Of a stretch of DNA of 64,000 nucleotides, positions 35,825 to 44,102 are shown piece after piece. The notes below the pieces were generated by a model. The model was not told the origin of the DNA, ran no database searches, and saw only the letters and a list, made by a program, of their open reading frames with translations. The stretch comes from an uncultured Sphingomonadaceae bacterium (GTDB lineage Bacteria; Pseudomonadota; Alphaproteobacteria; Sphingomonadales; Sphingomonadaceae), in assembly GCA_947493325.1 (NCBI GenBank), contig CANLQI010000002.1, forward strand, positions 62,001-126,000, written 5' to 3'. How positions within the stretch are numbered: position 1 is the first letter of the stretch; each line of letters starts with the position of its first letter. The position numbers were made by a program, and so were the translations under genes.

Positions 35825-37197
35825 TGCAGCAGCAACTCCCCGCCCGCCCCGCGGCGCACCGCGATGCCCGCCCTGCCCAGCAATCGTTCCAACACCGCCG
35901 CAGGGTTGCTATTGGATTGTTCGATCAGGGCACGGATCGCCGCCGACTGCGCTCTATCGCCAGACAGCCGGTCGAGTTCGCCGAGCCATTCATCGCTGCT
36001 GACAATCCCGTCTTTCCTGTTTGCCGCGATCAGGCTCCTCCAGAAAGTGAAAAAATCGCCGCCTTTCTTGCCCGCCGCAGCTTCGGCAACCAGGCCGAAA
36101 ATCGCACCGCATGCGTAAAAGGCATGATATTCATTGCGCTGATCGGCATCGCCCAGCGGCCTGTCTTTTGTGAGCTTGATGCAGTCGTCCAGCTCACGCT
36201 GCAATTCACCGCGCACATCGAAATCGGGATTGATACTTGCCACCGCGCGTACAGCCATCAAATCCGCGCCGCCTTCGGTCATCCACATATCGCCGCGTTT
36301 TTCATAGCCGACTGTCTGCCCCAGCCAGAAATGGGCCGATTCATGCGCAATAAACCACCGCGCATTGTCCAGCGCCCTGTCGCTGTTGTTCGACAGCGCA
36401 CCGCCCTCAATCACCATGGCCACCATGTTCGGCAACACACTGCCGCCCAGACTGGATAACCCGGGCGTGGGTCCTTTCCAGCTCACCAGCACGCTCGGCT
36501 TGCCATTCTTTTTGGACGCGCCCAGGCGCTGCGTATAAAATGCCAGTGTCGCCGGGATATATGCGAGCAGTTCCTGCGACAGCCAGTCCGGCAGATCGGG
36601 GTCGATCAACGTGGCCAGATACTCGGTTTCCAATATGTCGGCATTGCCAAACACCGCATAGCTTGAACGGCCGTCGGTAACAGCGACGTTGCGGCGGACA
36701 CCGTCAAAGAGTACCTTTCCGCGGCGGTCGCGCAGCGAAACCTGCGCATTTTGTGCCTTGTCCCTGTCTACGCCCTTTTCAGCGGACCAGGGCATGGCGT
36801 CAAACTGCCCCGTATATAGTGCGATGGCGCCAGTGCTGAACTTCAACGCTGGGTCATATCCCGCCAACACGTCATCCGCATAAGGGGTGAAGCGTATCCG
36901 CACCGTGCGCGGAACATGGCCCCTGTCCGCTATCAGCACATCCCGTCCGCCAAACCGGGCCAGCGTCACACCGGGCGTTTCCACCGACCAGCTGCCCAGC
37001 CGCCAACTGCGCCGCGTCTTACGCGCCGGATTGGAGCGAATGAGCGCCCATCCCGGACTGGAGCGCGCAAAACGGTAAGTCGCTGTCCAGCTGTCCCCGT
37101 CGCGTACCACGTCCACCCTGACCTCCTGCGCATGGGCGCTGCTGTGTGAAAACAGCAGTGCCAGCAAAGCGCCCGCAAGCAGGCTGAGTGCGCGCAT
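35821..37197 (-). CDS. Exported M1-like zinc peptidase
   Basis: A 458-residue protein with a signal peptide (MRALSLLAGALLALLFSHSS, cleavage after AHA). The gluzincin signature HExxH-x18-E is complete in HESAHFWLGQ...TEGGAD, as in M1 aminopeptidases, but the protein is only about half the size of a full M1 enzyme. The start at ATG 37197 overlaps the stop of the oligopeptidase gene (TGATG), with GGAGGA just upstream. It probably acts in the periplasm. Confidence 0.82.
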   Translation of the reverse strand: MRALSLLAGALLALLFSHSSAHAQEVRVDVVRDGDSWTATYRFARSSPGWALIRSNPARKTRRSWRLGSWSVETPGVTLARFGGRDVLIADRGHVPRTVRIRFTPYADDVLAGYDPALKFSTGAIALYTGQFDAMPWSAEKGVDRDKAQNAQVSLRDRRGKVLFDGVRRNVAVTDGRSSYAVFGNADILETEYLATLIDPDLPDWLSQELLAYIPATLAFYTQRLGASKKNGKPSVLVSWKGPTPGLSSLGGSVLPNMVAMVIEGGALSNNSDRALDNARWFIAHESAHFWLGQTVGYEKRGDMWMTEGGADLMAVRAVASINPDFDVRGELQRELDDCIKLTKDRPLGDADQRNEYHAFYACGAIFGLVAEAAAGKKGGDFFTFWRSLIAANRKDGIVSSDEWLGELDRLSGDRAQSAAIRALIEQSNSNPAAVLERLLGRAGIAVRRGAGGELLLQ

Positions 37198-39344
37198 CAC
37201 TCCTCCGTCATATCCATCTGCCACAGCAGGAATGCGAACTCTTCCGCCGTTTCGCGCAGGCTGTCAAACCGCCCTGATTTGCCGCCATGGCCCGCGCCCA
37301 TATTGGTTTTGAGCAGCAGTATATTGTCGTCGGTTTTGGTGGCGCGCAGGCGGGCGGCCCATTTGGCGGGCTCCCAATAGGTGACACGCGGGTCATTGAG
37401 ACCGCCAGTGATAAGCAGCGGCGGATAATCCTGCGCGCTGACATTGTCATAGGGCGAATAGCTCTGGATCAACAGAAACGCGTCCTTGTCCGTAATCGGA
37501 TTGCCCCATTCGGGCCATTCACCCGGTGTCAGCGGCAGGCTTTCGTCGAGCATGGTGTTGAGCACATCGACAAACGGCACATGCGCCGCCACAGCGCCCC
37601 ATATTTCGGGGTCACTGTTGACGACTGTACCCATTAATTTACCTCCGGCGCTGCCGCCCGAGGCTGTTATCCTGCCCAGCGATGTATAGTTTTCCGCGGC
37701 GAGACCCCGCGCCACGTCCACAAAGTCGTTGAACGTGTTGGTACGTTTTTTCAGCTTGCCATCCAGATACCATTGCCGACCCAGATCATCCCCGCCGCGG
37801 ATGTGCGCAATCGCATAGATAAATCCGCGATCCACCAGCGACAGCCGCGTGGTCGAAAAATTGGGCGGGATGGCATAGCCATAGGCACCATAGGCATAGA
37901 GATGCAGCGGCGCGCTGCCATCGCGCGGGGTATCCTTGTGATAGACCAGTGACGCGGGCACCATCGCCCCGTCGCGCGCCTTGATCGTCACGCGCTCGGT
38001 GCGGTACTGGCTGGCGTCATAGCCTGAGGGGATTTCCTGTACTTTCAGCGTTTCGAGTGATTTTGCCGCCACGTCATAGTCATAGACCGTGTCCGGCGTG
38101 ACCATCGACTCATAGGAAATACGCAGTTTCTGCACATCATATTCAGGGTTGTTCGAAAGGCCCGCATTATAACTGGCTTCGGGAAAGGCGATATTTTCGA
38201 CCCGCGCCGGATCGTCATAATAGCGCACCTGAATCTGATCGAGACCATTCTCGCGGCCTTCCACAACATAGAAATCCTTAAAGGCTTCCATGTCGGTCAT
38301 ATAAAATTCATCGCTGCCGGCGATTAATGTTGTCCATTCGCCGGGCGCATCCACACTGGCCGTCGCCAGGCGGAAGTTGATATGGTCGTCATTGGTGTGA
38401 ATATAGAGCGTGCCGTCATGCTCCTCGACCGAATATTCCACGCCTTTCTTGCGCGGCTTGATAAGGATTTGCTCGCCCGCCGGATTGGCGGCATCGACCA
38501 GCCGCACTTCACTGGTTTCATTGTCACCGGTGGCAATCACCAGATATTTCTCCGATGACGTCAGACCCACACCGACACGATATCCTTCATCCTCTTCCTT
38601 ATAGAGCTCGATATCGCTTTCAAAAGGCGTGCCAATAATATGTAGCCGCGCATTGTCCGTGCGCCAGTTTTCATTGGCCAGACCATAAACCAGTGACTTG
38701 GAATCGCTCGACCAGACCAGACTGGAAAGTGTGCCGGGAATTGTGTCCTCCAGCAATTCGCCGGTCTCCAGATTTTTAATCCGCGCATCAAAGCGTTCAG
38801 AACCATTGTCATCATAGGAAAAGGCAAGCAGCTTGCCGTCCGGACTTGTTGAGATTGCACCAAGCCGGAAATATTCCTTGTCCTTGGCGAGCTCTGTCTC
38901 ATCTAGGATCAGGACCTTGTCACCGCCTGCGACAGGCCTGCGGTACCATTTCTTGTACTGCGCGCCTTCCTCATATTCGACCCAGTACATCCAGTCGCCA
39001 TTCTTTTGCGGAACAGAGCTGTCATCTTCCTTGATCCGGCCCTTCATTTCCTGAAACAGAGTTTCGACAAGTTCCTCTTGCCCTTTCATCTGGGCTTCGA
39101 AATAGGCGTTCTCGGCTTTCAGATAATCGAGCACATCTTCGTCATCGATTTTGGGATAACTCTGATCCTTCATCCAGAAATAGGGATCCTCCACCGTGAT
39201 GCCGTGCCTTTCATAACTATAGGGGCGTTGCTCCGCGACAGGCGGTATGATCTGTGTTTCGGGCATATTTTCCTCAGCTGAAATGGATTGGGGTATAAGC
39301 GTCAAAGCCGCCGCAGCGCCCAGCATAAATAAAGAGATTTTCAT
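37197..39344 (-). CDS. Oligopeptidase B-like S9 peptidase, exported
   Basis: A 715-residue prolyl-oligopeptidase-family serine peptidase with an N-terminal beta-propeller and a C-terminal alpha/beta-hydrolase domain. The triad is Ser in GGSAGGKLMG, Asp in GGLNDPRV and His in GAGHGGKSGR. A signal peptide (MKISLFMLGAAAALTLIPQS) suggests a periplasmic form. The start at ATG 39344 has GGAG 8 nt upstream; an open frame to 39416 is not needed. It is first in a three-gene overlapping operon with the M1-like peptidase and a thioesterase. Confidence 0.9.
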   Translation of the reverse strand: MKISLFMLGAAAALTLIPQSISAEENMPETQIIPPVAEQRPYSYERHGITVEDPYFWMKDQSYPKIDDEDVLDYLKAENAYFEAQMKGQEELVETLFQEMKGRIKEDDSSVPQKNGDWMYWVEYEEGAQYKKWYRRPVAGGDKVLILDETELAKDKEYFRLGAISTSPDGKLLAFSYDDNGSERFDARIKNLETGELLEDTIPGTLSSLVWSSDSKSLVYGLANENWRTDNARLHIIGTPFESDIELYKEEDEGYRVGVGLTSSEKYLVIATGDNETSEVRLVDAANPAGEQILIKPRKKGVEYSVEEHDGTLYIHTNDDHINFRLATASVDAPGEWTTLIAGSDEFYMTDMEAFKDFYVVEGRENGLDQIQVRYYDDPARVENIAFPEASYNAGLSNNPEYDVQKLRISYESMVTPDTVYDYDVAAKSLETLKVQEIPSGYDASQYRTERVTIKARDGAMVPASLVYHKDTPRDGSAPLHLYAYGAYGYAIPPNFSTTRLSLVDRGFIYAIAHIRGGDDLGRQWYLDGKLKKRTNTFNDFVDVARGLAAENYTSLGRITASGGSAGGKLMGTVVNSDPEIWGAVAAHVPFVDVLNTMLDESLPLTPGEWPEWGNPITDKDAFLLIQSYSPYDNVSAQDYPPLLITGGLNDPRVTYWEPAKWAARLRATKTDDNILLLKTNMGAGHGGKSGRFDSLRETAEEFAFLLWQMDMTEE

Positions 39345-39466
39345 CTGACTGGCTCCTTGTAACAAACGGCTGTATCTTTCGCCCGTCGTTATCGTGGTGG
39401 CATAACCGTTCGACAATAGCTATGTAGAGCAAAGCAGATTAATTCAAGGTAATTGAAAGGCCCGCC

Positions 39467-41263
39467 ATGCTGATGTCCACTTACGAAGCCCGCCTCACCG
39501 CGCTGCGCGACAAGCTGAAAGCCGAGGGTTTGGACGGATTTGTCATCCCCATCAGCGACGAGCATATGAGCGAATATGTCGGCAGCTATGCACAGCGACT
39601 CGAATGGCTGACCGGGTTCAAGGGCAGCGCGGGCAGCGCCGTTGTAATGCGCGATCAGGCCGCGATTTTCACCGATGGCCGTTACACCATTCAGGTGCGC
39701 GATCAGGTGGACGGACAGTTTTATGACTATATCGGCACCTATGACCAATCGATGCTGGCATGGCTTAAAGAAAATGCCGAGCCAGGCCAGAAAATCGGTT
39801 ATGATGCGTGGCTGCACACCGATGACTGGGCGAAAGATCTGAACCGTAAGCTGAAGTTCAAGGGCGCGGAGGCCGTATCGGTCAGCACCAATCCGATTGA
39901 TACCATCTGGGGCGACCAGCCTGACCGCTCGCCCGCCCCGCTCACGGTTCATCCGCTGGAATATGCCGGCAAATCAGCCGAAGACAAGCGCGGCGAAATT
40001 GCCACATGGCTGAAATCCGAAGGGCTGGACGCCGCTGTGGTCAATGCACTCGATTCGGTGGCCTGGCTGTTCAATATCCGCGGCGAGGATATCACCCACA
40101 CACCGGTATCGCTGGCCCATGCCGTTGTGCACAGTGACGGCCATGCCGACCTGTTCGTGGCCCCCGAAAAATTGACCGACGATGTGCGCGCGCATCTGGG
40201 TAATCAGGTAAGTCTGCATGAATATGACGCATTTGAAACAGAGCTGGAAATGCTGAAAGGCAAGAAGGTGGGCGTCGATCCCGAACGGGCCGCGGCCGCT
40301 ATATTCGAGCGGCTACGCACGGTGGAGGCGAAAATCACCCGCCGCCGCGACCCCACTGTGCTTGCCAAGGCGATCAAGAATGATGCGGAGATTTCCGGTC
40401 ACCGCGCAGCGCAGGCGCGAGACGGGGCGGCACTTTCGCGGTTCCTGCACTGGTTTTCTGTCGCCGCGCCCGAAGGCAGCCATGACGAACTGTCGGTTGC
40501 CGCCAAATTACAGGCATTTCGCGAAGAAAATCCTGCACTCAAGGATCTGAGTTTTGACACTATTTCGGGCGCATCCTCCAATGGTGCGCTGTGCCATTAC
40601 AAGGTGTCGGAGGAAACCAATAAACCGATCACCATGAATTCCATGTATCTGGTCGACAGCGGCGGGCAGTATCTGGACGGCACCACCGATGTCACGCGCA
40701 CTATGATTGTCGGGGAACCAACAGACGAGATGCGCCGCCGCTTCACACAGGTGCTCAAGGGTCATATCGCGCTTGACCGCGCGGTTTTCCCGAAAGGCAC
40801 CACCGGCGGACAGCTCGACGCGCTGGCCCGGCAATATCTATGGGCGGACGGTGTCGATTATGCCCATGGCACCGGCCACGGCGTTGGCAGCTATCTGGCC
40901 GTGCATGAAGGCCCGCAGCGTATCGCCAGCTTTGGCGGTATGAGCGAACCGCTGCGCCCGGGTATGATCTGTTCCAATGAACCCGGCTATTACAAGGCCA
41001 ATGAATATGGCATCCGCATTGAAAACCTGGTGCTGGTCGAGAAACGCAAGATCGAGGGCGCAGAGCAGGAAATGATGGGCTTTGAAACGCTTACGTTCGC
41101 GCCGATCGACCGCAACCTGATCGACCCTTCCATCATGTCGGAAGACGAGCTCAAATGGCTGAATGACTATCACGCGGAAGTCGTACGTATCATCGCCCCG
41201 CAACTGGAAGGCGACGCGCTGATATGGCTGGAAGATGCATGTGTACCGATCGGCGAAGCGTAG
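39467..41263 (+). CDS. Xaa-Pro aminopeptidase (aminopeptidase P)
   Basis: A 598-residue M24 metallopeptidase of the three-domain type that removes an N-terminal residue before proline. Metal-binding motifs are DSGGQYLDGTTDVTRT, HGTGHGVGSYL and CSNEPGYY with a later glutamate. Two creatinase-like N-terminal domains precede the catalytic one (about 320-540). Start 39467 has AAAGG 7 nt upstream; ATG 39473 is also possible. Confidence 0.93.
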   Translation: MLMSTYEARLTALRDKLKAEGLDGFVIPISDEHMSEYVGSYAQRLEWLTGFKGSAGSAVVMRDQAAIFTDGRYTIQVRDQVDGQFYDYIGTYDQSMLAWLKENAEPGQKIGYDAWLHTDDWAKDLNRKLKFKGAEAVSVSTNPIDTIWGDQPDRSPAPLTVHPLEYAGKSAEDKRGEIATWLKSEGLDAAVVNALDSVAWLFNIRGEDITHTPVSLAHAVVHSDGHADLFVAPEKLTDDVRAHLGNQVSLHEYDAFETELEMLKGKKVGVDPERAAAAIFERLRTVEAKITRRRDPTVLAKAIKNDAEISGHRAAQARDGAALSRFLHWFSVAAPEGSHDELSVAAKLQAFREENPALKDLSFDTISGASSNGALCHYKVSEETNKPITMNSMYLVDSGGQYLDGTTDVTRTMIVGEPTDEMRRRFTQVLKGHIALDRAVFPKGTTGGQLDALARQYLWADGVDYAHGTGHGVGSYLAVHEGPQRIASFGGMSEPLRPGMICSNEPGYYKANEYGIRIENLVLVEKRKIEGAEQEMMGFETLTFAPIDRNLIDPSIMSEDELKWLNDYHAEVVRIIAPQLEGDALIWLEDACVPIGEA

Positions 41264-41320
41264 GGCGATACTGTTATAAAGCGCTGACCTTATTTTGGGA
41301 TAATCCGATTTCAGCGCAAT

Positions 41321-41458
41321 CTAATCGTCTTTTTGCGGCTCCGTGGCCGCATTCTTGCCGTCCACTGCGCGCGACTGCTGTTTGCGGCGGCGCAAATTGG
41401 CCCGCAGATTTTCTGCCAGCCGTGCCGCACGCTCTTCCTTGGTATCTTTTTTCGCCAT
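41321..41458 (-). CDS. Small basic protein next to tRNA-Thr
   Basis: A 45-residue frame from ATG 41458: it begins MAKKDTKEERAARLAENLRA and continues as a lysine/arginine-rich helix, ending KDD. Proteins of this form are frequent in sphingomonad genomes, where they are hypothetical. It is the only frame in the gap with such protein-like composition. The function is unknown; RNA or DNA binding is conceivable from the charge. Confidence 0.6.
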   Translation of the reverse strand: MAKKDTKEERAARLAENLRANLRRRKQQSRAVDGKNAATEPQKDD

Positions 41459-41616
41459 AACGCCTGCGGATTGCCGCAATTTCGGGTCTTTTGCAAGCCA
41501 TCCGCTATAATCGCCCGCTTATAGCTTGACAAAAACGCAGGCCTTGACCATTAGGCGCGTCTGTCCAGCCCACACCACCGGCTGTACATGCTCGATATGC
41601 GAGCACGAAATGGTTG

Positions 41617-41691
<75 letters not shown>

Positions 41692-42703
41692 TTTTTCGTA
41701 AACACGGCTTCAACGCATGATATTCGTGAAAACAGCCGCATATTCAGCAGTGCTCTTCTGCCATACGAATCAATTGTGAGCGTATTGCACATTCAAATTT
41801 CGTATGTGCACAAGATTTGTATAAAATCGACACTGTGTTTTTTATAAAACCGCGCTTTTTATTCGGTTTCAATGGCAATATGGCTTCGATAAACACATGT
41901 ATACAAATGGGTTATGGCTATCATCGTGACCGTTAACTTTCTTTGCCTTGCCCCCTTGCCATATGTAAATTTGTGTAACATAATTAATCGCATATTAAGG
42001 ATCATGTTTTTCAGGCGGAGTTCCTCCGCTCGGTAAAAGAAGATTATACTAAACAGGGTCGTAAGTTTTTGTTTCATTGTGGCACGGCTGTGCAGCAGAG
42101 AGGAGCTTACGAAATGTTATTTTTACAGGCCCAAAAAATGGCCGGAAATGATACGCATTCCGCGTGGGGGCAAAAATATTCTCACGCAATTACTGTCATG
42201 GCACACAAGCTGTCCGGGGTCCGAGCGAAGCGGAGGCCTGGGTCTGTGCAAGCATGCTGCCATGCAGTCATATCCAATATTTTTCCGGCGCATGCGCCTG
42301 TCTGTGCACTTACGCACAGACATCGCGGCCAAAGCCATGCAGGGAGAATATCAACATGATCTAAGAGTTTTGAAAGCCAAGAGACCGGTTTTCAAATAAC
42401 GAGGCCCGCCAGCGACAATGATTAGAGTCAAATCGCTGACGAGCCGGACGGACAGGTTCGCGGGAACGCTGCCCAGTTTGTGAGAAACCTCACTAACCAA
42501 GAATGTGCTAAAATAGTGTTAATTGCAAGTTTGCGAACGCTTTTTTGCTCTTTTGCGACAGTGAAACCTTATCATAAACCCAATTTCTCCCGCCGGCTGC
42601 AGAAATGACCGTGCGATGCAGCCGTAGTTTTTCGGTCATAAACAACGGTTTCAATACCGAAACCGATAAAACCGGGGGCAACCCCAATTTTGGAGAAACT
42701 GAA
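41692..42703. other. 1-kb region without a supported gene, before the pilus operon
   Basis: AT-rich after the tRNA, then mixed. Short frames exist (for example ATG 42114 with AGGAG 8 nt before it, 82 codons), but their composition is not protein-like and overlapping frames disagree. It contains hairpins at 42015-42029 (GCGGAG/CTCCGC), 42299-42322 and 42646-42665 (CGGTTTC/GAAACCG). It probably holds a long leader and the promoter for the pilus genes. An sRNA is possible. Confidence 0.5.
42299..42322. promoter_or_regulatory. Strong hairpin in the pilus upstream region
   Basis: A 9-bp perfect stem TGTCTGTGC/GCACAGACA with loop ACTTAC, and GCG/CGC pairing beyond a small bulge. There is no T run, so it is not an obvious terminator. 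Confidence 0.5.
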
Positions 42704-43234
42704 ATGAAAAATCTTGTAAAACTCGCAGCAATGGCTTCTGTACCGGCACTGATGATCGCATCACCCGCCATGGCACAGGATTCCGAATCCTATGTCATCG
42801 GCCTGAGCGGTTCGGTGGAAAGCAACTGTGAACTGATCCCTGAAGGCAGCGGCACATTTGATGTCGATATGCTCAATACAGGCGATCAGGGCTCGCTCAC
42901 CATTCTCTATTCTTGCAACTCACCTTATACGGTATCGCTTGAATCCGCGAATGGCGGCATGGAGCATCAGGAAAGCGGCGGCGCTGTAAACATCGACTAT
43001 GATGTTGAAGCCAGCTTCCTGGGTCTGGGCATTTTTTCACCAACCACGACAAACTCTGTGGATATGCAGGGCTCACCTGTGGTGATTGTGACCAACAATG
43101 ACTGGCAGAATATCCTGACCAATGCGGGCACACGTACCGGCAATCTTGATCTGAGCTTCGACAGCCTGAATGAATATGCTGTTGCAGGTACATATGAAGA
43201 TTCGCTGACCATCACACTCGCAGCAAACTACTAA
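42704..43234 (+). CDS. Major pilin-like subunit of a chaperone-usher pilus
   Basis: A 176-residue exported protein with a signal peptide ending in SPAMAQ. The mature part is beta-rich and has two cysteines (SNCELIP and YSCNSPY) about 34 residues apart, with a C-terminal strand GTYEDSLTITLAANY that ends in the alternating pattern used for donor-strand exchange. This fits spore-coat-U/Csu-type pilins. The start at ATG 42704 has GGAG 8 nt upstream. It is first of a four-gene set with chaperone, usher and tip subunit. Confidence 0.82.
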   Translation: MKNLVKLAAMASVPALMIASPAMAQDSESYVIGLSGSVESNCELIPEGSGTFDVDMLNTGDQGSLTILYSCNSPYTVSLESANGGMEHQESGGAVNIDYDVEASFLGLGIFSPTTTNSVDMQGSPVVIVTNNDWQNILTNAGTRTGNLDLSFDSLNEYAVAGTYEDSLTITLAANY

Positions 43235-43262
43235 GCCTGCCGCGATATAGTGATACTCACGT

Positions 43263-43292
43263 GGCCGGGGATACCCACCGGTATCCCCGGCC
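43263..43292 (+). terminator. Hairpin after the pilin gene, probable attenuator
   Basis: A perfect 13-bp stem GGCCGGGGATACC/GGTATCCCCGGCC with loop CACC, then ATATTTCTTT. The T tract is weak, so it should end only part of the transcripts or protect the pilin mRNA 3' end. Such hairpins often raise pilin over assembly-protein levels. Confidence 0.6.
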
Positions 43293-43324
43293 ATATTTCT
43301 TTCGGGCAACACAGGAGAAGAAAT

Positions 43325-44089
43325 ATGTCCAGATTATTCAAACGCACCGCATTATTCCTATCACTTTGCGTTCTGGTCGTATTTGCACCCGCACATAGTT
43401 ATGACCTGAAACCCATAATCATACAGCTCGCGCCCAATGGTGCTGGAGCCACCCAATCACTTGTCCTGACCAACACGCATAAAGTGCCGATTGCGATCGA
43501 AGTGCGCGCATTTGCACGCAAGCAGAATCCCGATGGCAGCGAAACCCGTGTGCCGGAAGATGACGACCTTATCATCACACCGCCGCAAATGGTTGTCGCG
43601 CCAGGTTCCAGCCAAAGCTTCAAGGTGCGCTGGGTCGGCGATCCAGCCCCTGAAAAAGAACTGGCATACCGCCTCGTTACCACGCAATTGCCGATCAAAT
43701 TCAAGAATGAGAAAAAAGGCGATGTGAATGTTAATGTCACGATGAATTACAAATATGAGGCCGCGCTTTATATTGTCCCGCCCAAGTCCGTTCCATCTGC
43801 ACGTCTGACGGGCCTTACCCCTGTGACCGACGAAAGCGGTAAAACATGGCTGGAAGCGCGCATACTCAGCGAAGGTACACGCCGCGCCATTCTAGACAAT
43901 CCGACCCTGACCATTACCCCTGCATCTGGTGGACAGCCGGTTACATTGGAAGGCGAGGCGATGGCACCCGTAGCCAATCTGAATATACTGGTCGGTAATG
44001 AGCGTATCGTCCGCCTGCCATGGCCGGAAGGTCTGCCAGCAGGGCCGGTAAGCGGCGAACTCAATACAGAATATACGGTCTTTAACTAG
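43325..44089 (+). CDS. Periplasmic pilus chaperone, PapD-like
   Basis: A 254-residue exported chaperone with two Ig-like domains that caps pilin subunits and delivers them to the usher. The signal peptide is MSRLFKRTALFLSLCVLVVF. Domain 1 holds SLVLTNTHKVPIAIEVRAFA and ITPPQMVVAPGSSQSFKVRW, a family signature. Domain 2 begins near residue 160. ATG 43325 has AGGAG 7 nt upstream; an open frame from 43250 covers the hairpin and is not coding. Confidence 0.88.
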   Translation: MSRLFKRTALFLSLCVLVVFAPAHSYDLKPIIIQLAPNGAGATQSLVLTNTHKVPIAIEVRAFARKQNPDGSETRVPEDDDLIITPPQMVVAPGSSQSFKVRWVGDPAPEKELAYRLVTTQLPIKFKNEKKGDVNVNVTMNYKYEAALYIVPPKSVPSARLTGLTPVTDESGKTWLEARILSEGTRRAILDNPTLTITPASGGQPVTLEGEAMAPVANLNILVGNERIVRLPWPEGLPAGPVSGELNTEYTVFN

Positions 44090-44102
44090 GCAATGATGCG
44101 CT

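Noticed and set aside
42299-42322. Rho-independent terminator
   Set aside because: The stem is strong but no T run follows on either strand.
42069-42399. Two overlapping short frames before the pilus operon (including ATG 42114 with a good ribosome site)
   Set aside because: Neither has a recognisable pattern or protein-like composition, and the region is full of hairpins. I kept it as a possible leader only.
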